A stretch of DNA of 64,000 nt from an uncultured Aquimarina sp. GTDB taxonomy: Bacteria; Bacteroidota; Bacteroidia; Flavobacteriales; Flavobacteriaceae. A program made the position numbers and the translations under genes. Shown here piece after piece: positions 37,793 through 46,292 of this stretch. Each line of letters opens with the position of its first letter. The first letter of the stretch is position 1. Under the pieces are notes generated by a model. It saw only the letters and a list, made by a program, of their open reading frames with translations. It made no database searches and was not told the DNA's origin. The stretch covers positions 124,001-188,000 of the forward strand of contig NZ_CANLYD010000007.1 in assembly GCF_947495315.1 (NCBI RefSeq). Reading direction: 5' to 3'.

Positions 37793-38209
37793 TCAAATTA
37801 AAAAAGTCTCGTGCAGAATGAGAATATCTGTGACCCGTTCGGGCGGAGAATATTCTTTAGAAACCAAATGCTTTTCTTCTGGTAGAGAAAATAGATTTAT
37901 ATAAGAATTTAAGTATGATACAATGAATACTTGTTGAGAAAAATCTATTTGATCAAAAGAAACTTTAAGCTCATCCTGTCCTTCCAGAACAATTATCTCG
38001 TCTTTACAGCAAGATTTTTTCTTCATTTGTATGTTTTGATCATCAGAATGACCCATCATTTTCATCCCACAATCTTTGGCTTTAGAAAACACCGCAACAT
38101 CAACCAAGAAACGTCCACAGTAATGCTTTTCTACGGTAAACGAAAACGTAGAAAGTAATACCAGGCAAGCTAATAATGTTGATGTTATTTTCTGAAAATC
38201 CTTTTTCAT
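37793..38209 (-). CDS. HYC_CC_PP family protein, metal-related
   Basis: The start is taken as the ATG at 38209, giving 138 aa with a signal-like N-terminus MKKDFQKITSTLLACLVLLS; an ATG at 38257 would put 16 polar residues before it. The family is named for its motifs, all present: HYCG near residue 30, the Cys pair in KKSCCKDE near 66, and PP in YSPPERV near 125. A Met/His/Asp stretch (MKMMGHSDD) looks metal-binding. Such genes accompany copper or other metal efflux systems in Flavobacteriia. It is the first gene of the minus-strand metal operon, 122 bases before cusA. Confidence 0.85.
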   Translation of the reverse strand: MKKDFQKITSTLLACLVLLSTFSFTVEKHYCGRFLVDVAVFSKAKDCGMKMMGHSDDQNIQMKKKSCCKDEIIVLEGQDELKVSFDQIDFSQQVFIVSYLNSYINLFSLPEEKHLVSKEYSPPERVTDILILHETFLI

Positions 38210-38322
38210 GTAAAAGCAAAAATACGTAATATTTATAGAATCGTTATTTTTTTGCATTTTCCTTAGAAATTTTTAACAAAACAATACCATTCTAAAAAAC
38301 CCACACTTTTAAATATTTTAAA

Positions 38323-38330
38323 TACTTTTG
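38323..38330 (+). promoter_or_regulatory. Candidate -7 element for the GAF gene
   Basis: TACTTTTG fits TAnnTTTG and lies 17 bases before the ATG at 38348. No clear -33 TTG is seen at the right spacing. Confidence 0.4.
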
Positions 38331-38347
38331 CCGGAAAATTGTAAGGA

Positions 38348-38803
38348 ATGCTATTTGAAGATTTAAAACCTAAGGTTGTTAACATCCTTAAAAATGAAGA
38401 CAACCCTGTAACTGATAGATTACATAAAATTTGTCAATTGCTTAATGATACTATTGAATACTACGATTGGGTTGGTTTTTATTTCAAAAATGGTGATAAA
38501 GAAGAGCTAAAACTAAGAACATACGTTGGTGAGGAAACTGATCATATTATTATACCATTTGGGAAAGGGATTTGTGGTCAGGTAGCAGTTTCTAATGAGA
38601 ACTTCATAGTTCCTGATGTTCAGGCTCAGGACAATTATATTGCTTGTAGTTTTACTGTTAAATCCGAAATTGTTATTCCGTTATTTAAAGATGGAGAGAA
38701 TATCGGACAAATAGATATTGATTCTGAAACTCCTGATCCGTTTACAGAAAAAGATGAAAGATTTCTGGAATTTGTTAACCAAGAGGTTGCTAAAATCTTA
38801 TAA
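38348..38803 (+). CDS. GAF-domain protein, free methionine-R-sulfoxide reductase-like
   Basis: This is a single GAF domain of 151 aa close to the fRMsr (MsrC/YebR) enzymes, which reduce free methionine-R-sulfoxide. The recognisable parts are YDWVGFYF (about 37-44), PFGKGICGQVA (about 75-85), YIACSFTVKSEIVIPL (about 99-114) and the IDIDSE block. Two of the three fRMsr cysteines are present, in GICG and IACS. The first, which precedes the IPFGKG motif in E. coli, is replaced (here DHIIIPFG). A reduced or altered mechanism, or a pure sensor, is possible. It is convergent with galT and appears monocistronic. Confidence 0.82.
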   Translation: MLFEDLKPKVVNILKNEDNPVTDRLHKICQLLNDTIEYYDWVGFYFKNGDKEELKLRTYVGEETDHIIIPFGKGICGQVAVSNENFIVPDVQAQDNYIACSFTVKSEIVIPLFKDGENIGQIDIDSETPDPFTEKDERFLEFVNQEVAKIL

Positions 38804-38818
38804 TTTTAGCAGAATCAT

Positions 38819-39862
38819 TTATAACTGCAAAGAATAATGCTCTATTGGCTGCTCTCTAATTGTCTTAGCCGCTTGCTCAGCAGTAACATCCCTCTGGGGA
38901 TTTGCAAACATTTCATAACCTACCATAAATTTCTTTATACTCGATGATCTAAGTAATGGAGGATAAAATGCCATATGCATCTGCCATTCTTCATGGTTTA
39001 AGCCATCTGTTGGAGCCTGATGTATTCCTGCCGAATAAGGAAATGAGGTTTTAAAAATGTTATCATATTTTGTAGTTAATTGTTTTATGATTTCTGCAAA
39101 ACTGACTACTTCTTCCTTCGTTAATTGGTCTATGCGCTGAATATTTCTTTTGGGTATAATCATAGTTTCATAGGGCCAAATTGCCCAATATGGAACCAAT
39201 GCTACAAAATGATTGTTTTCTATTAAAATTCTTTCTTCCTGCTCTAACTCTTGCTCTAAATATGACAACAAAAGTGATTTTTTATGTGTATCCCAATATT
39301 CTTTTTGCCGTATTGTTTTCTTTTTAACCTCTTCTGGTATCGATTTTTGAGCCCATATTTGTCCGTGAGGATGTGGGTTACTACATCCCATAATTGCTCC
39401 TTTATTCTCAAATATTTGCACGTAATTTATATCCTTCATATTTCCCAAAACACTAAATTCGTGCTTCCAAAGTTCAATTACTGATGCTATTTCCTCTACT
39501 TTCATTATAGGAAGTGTCAACCCATGATTAGGTGAAAAACAAACTACTTTACATATACCTATTTCTGTTTCTGCCCGAAGTAACCCTACCTCAAATTTTT
39601 CATTAGGAATCTCAGACAATAGTGCTGAAAAATCATTAATAAATGAAAATGGTTTTTGATAATTGGGATTGATATCACCACTAGCTCTTGTATTTCCAGG
39701 ACATAAATAACAGTCTTCATCATAGGATATATTAGAAAACTTGGAATGTTCTTCTGTTTTTCCTTGCCATGGCCTTTTGGTTCTATGAGGTGATACCAAG
39801 ACCCATTCTCCCGTCAAGATATTAAATCTTCTATGCGGATTTTGATTAATGTTTTGTTCCAT
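38819..39862 (-). CDS. galT: Galactose-1-phosphate uridylyltransferase
   Basis: GalT exchanges UMP between UDP-glucose and galactose-1-phosphate in the Leloir pathway. The 347-aa protein matches E. coli GalT very closely in layout. Zinc ligands are Cys51, Cys54 (CYLC), His113 (PNHG) and His164. The nucleophile is His166 and the stabilising Gln is Gln168, in the HPHGQ motif. Its ATG lies inside the end of galK (17-base overlap), so the two are translated together. Galactose-1-phosphate comes from GalK, and UDP-galactose is recycled by GalE, encoded at 58346-59368 on the other strand. Confidence 0.97.
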   Translation of the reverse strand: MEQNINQNPHRRFNILTGEWVLVSPHRTKRPWQGKTEEHSKFSNISYDEDCYLCPGNTRASGDINPNYQKPFSFINDFSALLSEIPNEKFEVGLLRAETEIGICKVVCFSPNHGLTLPIMKVEEIASVIELWKHEFSVLGNMKDINYVQIFENKGAIMGCSNPHPHGQIWAQKSIPEEVKKKTIRQKEYWDTHKKSLLLSYLEQELEQEERILIENNHFVALVPYWAIWPYETMIIPKRNIQRIDQLTKEEVVSFAEIIKQLTTKYDNIFKTSFPYSAGIHQAPTDGLNHEEWQMHMAFYPPLLRSSSIKKFMVGYEMFANPQRDVTAEQAAKTIREQPIEHYSLQL

Positions 39863-41003
39863 TAGCTCGTATTATAGTTCCCTGACTCGGAACAGTTACA
39901 AAAGAGGTTAACTCGATATTAAATTCTTTTCTATATGCTTTTTTGACATTTAGACAATAGTCATCAACACTATCAGAATGTATTAGATTAATAGTACATC
40001 CTCCAAAACCACCACCCATCATCCTACAACCAACGATCTGATTATAATCTTCAGAAAAATCTACTAAAAAATCTAATTCAGGGCAACTCACCTCGTACAA
40101 ATGCTGTAATCCTCTATGAGACTGATACATTAATTCTCCAAAACCTTGTACATCTTCTTTTTCTAGTAATTCTGAAGCCTGAAGCACTCGATTATTTTCT
40201 TCAATTATATAATAAGCTCTCCGATAAAGGACATCAGTAAGTTCATCTCTAAATTCATCTAGCATACTTTTAGTTACTTCTCTAAGAGATTTGACTTTAT
40301 TATATTTTTTAGAAATAATTTCTTTTACCTTCTCACATTCATCTCTACGGGTATTATATTCACTAGATGCTAGATTATGTGAGACGTTTGTATTGAGCAA
40401 TAAAACTTTATAAGGTTCAAAATTAGCATCGATTAGTCGATAATATTTTGATTTACAATCCAGAAGAATTACTTTCTTATCCTCACTCATCACAGATGCG
40501 AATTGATCCATGATCCCACACTTAGTTCCAACATAGTTATGCTCTGCACGTTGTGAAAGCTCGACAAGTTCTATTTTAGAGAGGTTAAGATTAAAAAGTT
40601 CATTAAGTCCATAAGCTAAGCCACATTCTAAGGCGGCAGAAGAACTAATTCCAGCGCCAATAGGTAATTGACTATCAATAATGCAATTAAAACCTTTTAC
40701 TTCCTGCGAAATTTTAGAGATTTCACTAAGTACTCCTAATATATAATTTTCCCATTCTTCTTTACTTGGTTCTAGTTCAGATAGATTTACATCAAGCATT
40801 TTATCATAAGTTGAACTATAAATTTTGCACACATGCTCAGAATCATTTTTCTGAAAAGAGAATACTATTTTTTTATCTATGGCAGTAGGTAAAACAAATC
40901 CATTATTATAATCAGTATGCTCCCCAATAAAGTTAATTCTTCCTGGAGAATGAACAATCAATTCTGACTTAAAGCCTTTTACAAAACTCTTATTTATTGC
41001 CAT
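39846..41003 (-). CDS. galK: Galactokinase
   Basis: GalK phosphorylates alpha-D-galactose at C1. From the ATG at 41003 (MAINKSFVKGF) it is 385 aa, like the E. coli enzyme; an upstream ATG at 41039 would add 12 residues. Motifs are the galactokinase signature PGRINFIGEHTDYNNGFVLP, the ATP loop PIGAGISSSAALECG, GIMDQFASVM with the catalytic Asp, and the late MMGGGFGGC. It precedes galT with a 17-base overlap. It is divergent from the Nudix-like regulator across a 166-base gap that holds a long inverted repeat. Confidence 0.97.
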   Translation of the reverse strand: MAINKSFVKGFKSELIVHSPGRINFIGEHTDYNNGFVLPTAIDKKIVFSFQKNDSEHVCKIYSSTYDKMLDVNLSELEPSKEEWENYILGVLSEISKISQEVKGFNCIIDSQLPIGAGISSSAALECGLAYGLNELFNLNLSKIELVELSQRAEHNYVGTKCGIMDQFASVMSEDKKVILLDCKSKYYRLIDANFEPYKVLLLNTNVSHNLASSEYNTRRDECEKVKEIISKKYNKVKSLREVTKSMLDEFRDELTDVLYRRAYYIIEENNRVLQASELLEKEDVQGFGELMYQSHRGLQHLYEVSCPELDFLVDFSEDYNQIVGCRMMGGGFGGCTINLIHSDSVDDYCLNVKKAYRKEFNIELTSFVTVPSQGTIIRANGTKH

Positions 41004-41071
41004 TTTTTCAATATAATTTGATAAATAGGACTGAAACAAATACCTATTTTAATTCTGAAAACCAAACAAAT

Positions 41072-41100
41072 ATAATAAATGTATTTTTTACATTTATTAT
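41072..41100. promoter_or_regulatory. 12-bp perfect inverted repeat between galK and the Nudix-like regulator
   Basis: ATAATAAATGTA (41072-41083) and TACATTTATTAT (41089-41100) are separated by five T residues. The core TGTATTTTTTAC occurs again at about 41105-41116. Position and symmetry suit an operator that controls both divergent genes. Confidence 0.55.
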
Positions 41101-41169
41101 TAATGCTGTATTTTTTACTAATTTGCATCTAAATCCATTTCGGGAAAATCAAACCTGTTAACTGATAGC

Positions 41170-41856
41170 ATGAACTCATACCAAGAAAAAGATAAATTTT
41201 ATGTTGCCGTTGATTGTATCATTTTTGGGTTTGAAGACGGAAAACTAAAGTTGTTAGTTTTTAATCGAAAAATAAACCCTTTTAAAGATTCATTATCTCT
41301 TATCGGAAGTTTTGTGAAAATCGGAGAGAGTGTTTCTGAAGCCTCAAAAAGGGTTCTAAAAGAATCTACTGGTATTCAAAATGTATATATGAAAGAGCTA
41401 AAAACATATAGTTCTGTAGATAGAGACCCAGGATTCCGTTGTGTATCAATTGCCCAATATGCCTTAATACGCATTAATGAATATATAAAAAATACAGTTA
41501 AAGAAAACCAAGCAGCATGGTTTGACATAGATACAATTCCCAATTTAATTCTAGATCATAATCTTATGGTATCCGATGCTCTACAAAGAATTGAAGAAAT
41601 TGCAAGATATAAACCTATCGGTTTTGAACTTTTACCAGAAAAGTTTACTATCCCCCAACTACAAGCATTGTACGAGGCTATTTATAGAAAACCATTAGAC
41701 CCTAGAAATTTTCGAAAAAAAATACTTTCTTTTGATGTAATTATCAAACTTGAAGAAAAAGACAAAAGTGGTTCTAAAAAAGGCGCTTATCTATATAAAT
41801 TTGACCGTATCAAATATCAAAGACTACAAGAATCGGGATATAATTTTGAAATCTAG
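41170..41856 (+). CDS. Nudix-related transcriptional regulator with degenerate Nudix box (NrtR/AraR type)
   Basis: This 228-aa protein has an N-terminal Nudix fold (about 8-140) and a C-terminal winged helix (about 150-225, FTIPQLQALYEAIYRKPLDPRNFRKK), the layout of NrtR and of the Bacteroides arabinose regulator AraR. The catalytic box is spoiled. In GSFVKIGESVSEASKRVLKESTGI-like order, Arg61 and Glu65 remain, but the Glu at 62 is Val, the Glu at 66 is Ser, and the box Gly at 47 is Ser. It should bind, not hydrolyse, a ligand. The location between galK and the PUL suggests a galactose or sugar-nucleotide effector. Confidence 0.85.
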   Translation: MNSYQEKDKFYVAVDCIIFGFEDGKLKLLVFNRKINPFKDSLSLIGSFVKIGESVSEASKRVLKESTGIQNVYMKELKTYSSVDRDPGFRCVSIAQYALIRINEYIKNTVKENQAAWFDIDTIPNLILDHNLMVSDALQRIEEIARYKPIGFELLPEKFTIPQLQALYEAIYRKPLDPRNFRKKILSFDVIIKLEEKDKSGSKKGAYLYKFDRIKYQRLQESGYNFEI

Positions 41857-41898
41857 TATTTAAGCTTAAATTTATAGACTTTAGAACTCACAATTACT

Positions 41899-42915
41899 AT
41901 GTCATCGTTACTTCAGAAAATATACGACCTTCAGGATATAAATACACTATCGAAGCACGAACAAATTGTTAACGGGATTATAAGTGCAATTGACTCTGGA
42001 GTTTTAAAAGTAGGAGACAAATTACCTTCTATTAATGAAATGGTAGCAGAAGTAGGATATGCCAGAAAAACTTTTGTGAAAGCATATACCGAATTAAAAG
42101 AACGCGGACTCGTAGAATCCAAAAATCTTAAGGGATATTATATCATTAGTGAAGAAACTAATGTAAAATTAAAGGTGGCATTAATTTTATTTGCATTCCA
42201 TAGTTTTCAGGAAGATTTTTACAATACTTTTAGAAAGGAGCTTGGTAAAAAATACCATATTGATATTTTCTTTCACCACAATAATCTTACTTTACTTAAG
42301 ACAGTAATAGATAATATATCACGTAAATATGGCATGTATGTTATAGCGCCAATTCAGGAAAAAGAAGTTTCATCAATGATGAAACAAATACCGTCTGACC
42401 GATTATTAATTGTAGACCGGTATTTAAAAATGCCCAAAGATTATTCCTATATTTCTCAAGAATTTGAGGAAGTAACATATCAAAAACTAGTGGAGCTTAC
42501 TACCCAAATAAAAAAATACAAAAGGTTTGTATTATTCTTTAAGAAATACTCTGATTTCCCTCCAGGAATTCTACATGCTTTTAATCGTTACATATCGGAT
42601 TACGATATTAATGGCGAAGTAGTAGATAGTTATGAACCTAATACATTGACAAAAAGTACGGCATACTTTTCTATTAGTGACACGCAACTTTGGAAGGTTC
42701 TAAAAGATGCCCGAAAAATGGAATATCGAATTGGATCGGATATAGGTATTCTGGCTCATGATGATAATATTATAAAAGAGATTGCTTTTGGTGGTATAAC
42801 GACAATTTCTACTGATTTCACATATATTGCAAAAAAAGCAGCTCATTTTGTTAAAGAAGGAAAACCTATTCAAGAAATTGTTCCTACTTATCTCCGACAG
42901 CGTAATTCTCTATAG
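41899..42915 (+). CDS. GntR-type regulator with periplasmic-binding-protein-like sensor domain
   Basis: This 338-aa transcription factor has a GntR winged helix-turn-helix (about 15-85: IVNGIISAIDSGVLKVGDKLPSINEM...KTFVKAYTELKERGLVESK, key residues G-D-K-L-P-S). A LacI/PBP-like sugar-binding domain follows (about 93-335, VALILFAFHSFQEDFYNTF). Proteins with this combination control sugar-use loci in Bacteroidota. It lies 42 bases after the Nudix-like regulator and 284 bases before susC, where a palindrome overlaps the promoter. It is the most likely direct regulator of the SusCD genes. Confidence 0.9.
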   Translation: MSSLLQKIYDLQDINTLSKHEQIVNGIISAIDSGVLKVGDKLPSINEMVAEVGYARKTFVKAYTELKERGLVESKNLKGYYIISEETNVKLKVALILFAFHSFQEDFYNTFRKELGKKYHIDIFFHHNNLTLLKTVIDNISRKYGMYVIAPIQEKEVSSMMKQIPSDRLLIVDRYLKMPKDYSYISQEFEEVTYQKLVELTTQIKKYKRFVLFFKKYSDFPPGILHAFNRYISDYDINGEVVDSYEPNTLTKSTAYFSISDTQLWKVLKDARKMEYRIGSDIGILAHDDNIIKEIAFGGITTISTDFTYIAKKAAHFVKEGKPIQEIVPTYLRQRNSL

Positions 42916-43083
42916 ACTTTTTCTCTTTTAGACGCTACAAGCCGATATCGTTCGTCTACATTACTCTTGTTTTTCCCACACAAAACTTGGTCATTTATTT
43001 ATTGACAACAAAAAGGTGTTATCACAAATTCTTATTTATTTGATTGATTAATTACATATATTTCAAAAAATTGTGATTTTATT

Positions 43084-43114
43084 TTTTGATATCAAAATAA
43101 ATATTTTACTTTTG
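43084..43114 (+). promoter_or_regulatory. susC promoter with overlapping 14-bp palindrome
   Basis: TTG (43086-43088), 18 bases, and TACTTTTG (43107-43114) match the Bacteroidota promoter. The perfect palindrome TTTTGATATCAAAA at 43084-43097 covers the -33 element, so a bound repressor would block polymerase. The GntR-type protein encoded just upstream is the candidate. Confidence 0.65.
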
Positions 43115-43199
43115 TGAAGTAGCATAGAGTATCATAGCATAATTAAATACTCTCATCTAACTTCAACTCAGAAAAAAACTATTAACAAACACAAATCAT

Positions 43200-46100
43200 A
43201 TGAAGCGAAAAATATTTAATCGTGTCATGATGTTACTCATTGGCCTAACAACCATCCTGGCTAGCGCACAACAAACTGTTTTGGGAACAGTAAATGAACC
43301 GAATGGCCCCTTGCCCGGAGTTAACATCTTAGTAAAAGGGACTGATAATGGTACCACTACAGATTTCGATGGTAGGTATACCCTAAATAATGTAGCCGAT
43401 AATGCCATTTTAATATTTAGTTATGTAGGTTTTATAACTGCGGAAATACCGACAAATGGTCGAACTACTATAGATATAACACTTGAGGAAGATGCTGCAG
43501 CATTAGATGAAATAGTTATTGTAGGATATGGTTCACAATCTAAGAGAGATGTTACCGGTGCTATATCCCAGATCAAGTCTGAAGACATTGCACAAGTCGT
43601 TACAGCAAACCCAACCTCAGCCTTACAAGGTAAGCTTGCAGGAGTTCAGGTTGAAACAGCAGGTGGTGCGCCTGGTAGCCCTGCAAATGTTTTTGTACGT
43701 GGGGTAAGTTCTTTAACTAATTCCTTCCCCCTATACGTAGTTGACGGTGCTATTTCTGATAATATAAATTTCTTAAATGCAAAAGACATTGTAAATCTTC
43801 AAGTATTAAAAGATGCAACATCTGCAGCAATTTATGGTTCTCGTGCTGCAAATGGAGTGATTATAGTTACTACCAATAGAGGTAAACAAAACTCTTCTCC
43901 TACCGTAAATATCGACATACGAAGTGGAGTTAACACGCAGCCTAGAAAACTTGATTTACTTAACGGTTCCGAGTATATCGCGTTTCTTAACCAACGTAGA
44001 ATTAACGATGGTCTTGCTGGAAACATACCTGATCCAGGAATCGACACAGATTTTCAAGATTTAAGCATAAACTCAGGCACAATTCAAGATTTTGGATTTA
44101 ATATATCTGGTGGTGGTGAAAACTCAAAATACTTTTTTAGTGCGAATTATTATGATGAAGAAGGATTATTAATCAGTGAAGAATTCAACCGTAAAAATAT
44201 ACGTCTAAATAGTGAATTTAAAATAGGAAAGCTTAAAATCCAGGAATCTTTCGGGTTTTCTGAAAACCGCTTTACACGTAATAATGCTTTTGGAAATCAA
44301 GGAGGTACTGTTCCTATTATTCGTCCTTTTGCTCCTGAAAATGAAGGGGGATTTGAAGCTATTAGTGATCCTGTTTTCGGAATTGGAGGGACTAATAAAT
44401 TTGCAAACGCACAATTAGTTAATGATCAGAATATAGAACGTAATTTTCTAGGAAACATGAATTTTTCTTATGAAATTATTGAAGGGCTTACTGCTAAACT
44501 AAATGTAGGAACCGAATACACTAATTTTTATAGAAATACATTTCAACCCACATTCTTTCAAAGTAATATAGATAGTGAAGTAAATGATAATCCCCTCAAT
44601 GATCTTACTGAAGTTAGAGGAGAACGCTATGCTACAAATGTCGAGCCTACTCTTAATTATAAAAAAAGTCTTGGAGAACATAATTTTGATGTTCTTATAG
44701 GGAGTGCTCGACAGGACATTACTACAAACACAATTGCAATTTATGCGGAAGGGCTTCCTAGTAATAATATAACCAATATAGCACAGTTTACTGATAATAT
44801 TATAAACTCAGGTGGAGGACGTTTTGATAATAAACTTTTCTCAACTTTTGGACGTGTAAACTATAATTACAAACAAAAATATTTGTTTACTGCTATCGTA
44901 CGTCGTGATAAGACCTCTCTTTTTGCAGATGGATTTAATACAGGTACATTCCCTTCTTTCTCTGCTGGATGGGTCATTAGTGATGAAGGCTTCTTTAATC
45001 AAGACGGACTCTTTAATTCACTTAAACTTAGAGCTGGATATGGAGAACTAGGATCTCAAAATGTGGATCCTTTTTCAAATCAATCCGTAGTAGAACCTAA
45101 TTCTCCGATCACGGTTGGAGGTGCTTCCGGACAAATTCCGGGATTTGCTATTACAAGTTTAGTAGATCCCACCTTAAGTTTTGAAACATCAAAAACTATC
45201 AATTTTGGTGTAGACACTTCATTATTAGACAATAATTTAAAACTAAGCTTAGATTATTTTAATAGAGATAATGAAGATGTTATCCAAGCTGTAGCAATTC
45301 CAGATTCTAATGGATCTGTAAACCCAGTATTTCAAAATGCTTCATCTATTAATAATAAAGGTTTTGAATTTGAAGCAGCTTATAGCTATGACAAAGGTGG
45401 TGATTTGACCTTTAATGTAGGTTTTAATATTTCTGCCATCCAAAATGAATTAACAGATTCTCCAAACCCAATTGTAGGTCCTTCATATAATGAAGAAGGA
45501 TTAAGAGCAAATCGTTTTGAGGTTGGACAACCTTTAGGATTTTTCTTTGGGTTTAGGACAGATGGAATCTATAATGACCAAGCAGAAATAGACAACGATC
45601 CTTTTCTCGCTAATGACCCGGACCGCAGGGCATTGCTACAACCAGGGGATTTTAGAAGAGTAGACATTAATAATGACGGTAGAATAAATGACGAAGATCA
45701 AACCTCTTTGGGTGATCCAACACCAGATTTCACATATGGTATTAACCTGTCTGTAAATTATAAAAATTGGGATCTTGGAGCCTTCTTTAATGGAGTTCAA
45801 GGAAACGAAATTTACAATGTTACCAAATTCTTTGGGTATTTCTTCTTGGATGATAACAAATTTGGAATTGTAAGAGATGCGTATACTCCTGAGAACCCAA
45901 ATACTAATCTTCCTCGCGTAACAACACAAGACACTGCCGGAAACCAGCTTCCATCAGATTTCTTTGTAGAAGATGGTTCTTTTTTCCGTCTGAAAACCCT
46001 CGAAATAGGATATAACTTTAATGATTTTATAGGAAAAGAATGGGTATCTAATGCTAGAGTATTTGCTAATATTCAGAATGTATTTACTATTACAAATTAT

Positions 46101-46271
46101 TCTGGATACGACCCCGAAATAGGATCCAACAATAGTGGATTAGGAACTAATCGTGGTTTCTTTGGTTTTACACCATTAACTAGTGCTGATTCTGTTTTTG
46201 ACAGAGGACTTGATGTAAGGGCGCAACCTAGGCCTCGTACCTTTATGATTGGGATACAAATGTCATTTTAA
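43200..46271 (+). CDS. SusC/RagA-family TonB-dependent outer-membrane transporter
   Basis: This is a TonB-dependent receptor that imports glycans or glycosides with its SusD partner. The 1023-aa protein has a signal peptide (about 1-23, ILASAQQ), a carboxypeptidase-regulatory domain (about 27-100, GTVNEPNGPLPGVNILVKG) and the SusC-family linker ALDEIVIVGYG. The plug domain carries GVQVETAGGAPGSPANVFVRG and YGSRAANGVIIVTT. A barrel ends RPRTFMIGIQMSF. It is the first PUL gene, 21 bases before susD, and is preceded by a well-formed promoter. Co-location with alpha-galactosidase and glycerol genes suggests a galactosyl-glycerol substrate. Confidence 0.96.
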   Translation: MKRKIFNRVMMLLIGLTTILASAQQTVLGTVNEPNGPLPGVNILVKGTDNGTTTDFDGRYTLNNVADNAILIFSYVGFITAEIPTNGRTTIDITLEEDAAALDEIVIVGYGSQSKRDVTGAISQIKSEDIAQVVTANPTSALQGKLAGVQVETAGGAPGSPANVFVRGVSSLTNSFPLYVVDGAISDNINFLNAKDIVNLQVLKDATSAAIYGSRAANGVIIVTTNRGKQNSSPTVNIDIRSGVNTQPRKLDLLNGSEYIAFLNQRRINDGLAGNIPDPGIDTDFQDLSINSGTIQDFGFNISGGGENSKYFFSANYYDEEGLLISEEFNRKNIRLNSEFKIGKLKIQESFGFSENRFTRNNAFGNQGGTVPIIRPFAPENEGGFEAISDPVFGIGGTNKFANAQLVNDQNIERNFLGNMNFSYEIIEGLTAKLNVGTEYTNFYRNTFQPTFFQSNIDSEVNDNPLNDLTEVRGERYATNVEPTLNYKKSLGEHNFDVLIGSARQDITTNTIAIYAEGLPSNNITNIAQFTDNIINSGGGRFDNKLFSTFGRVNYNYKQKYLFTAIVRRDKTSLFADGFNTGTFPSFSAGWVISDEGFFNQDGLFNSLKLRAGYGELGSQNVDPFSNQSVVEPNSPITVGGASGQIPGFAITSLVDPTLSFETSKTINFGVDTSLLDNNLKLSLDYFNRDNEDVIQAVAIPDSNGSVNPVFQNASSINNKGFEFEAAYSYDKGGDLTFNVGFNISAIQNELTDSPNPIVGPSYNEEGLRANRFEVGQPLGFFFGFRTDGIYNDQAEIDNDPFLANDPDRRALLQPGDFRRVDINNDGRINDEDQTSLGDPTPDFTYGINLSVNYKNWDLGAFFNGVQGNEIYNVTKFFGYFFLDDNKFGIVRDAYTPENPNTNLPRVTTQDTAGNQLPSDFFVEDGSFFRLKTLEIGYNFNDFIGKEWVSNARVFANIQNVFTITNYSGYDPEIGSNNSGLGTNRGFFGFTPLTSADSVFDRGLDVRAQPRPRTFMIGIQMSF

Positions 46272-46292
46272 AAACACACAAAAGAATACGAT

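Noticed and set aside
42916..43083. ATCACAA/TTGTGAT inverted pair upstream of susC
   Set aside because: Only seven bases match and they are about 40 bases apart in AT-rich DNA, so chance is a sufficient explanation.
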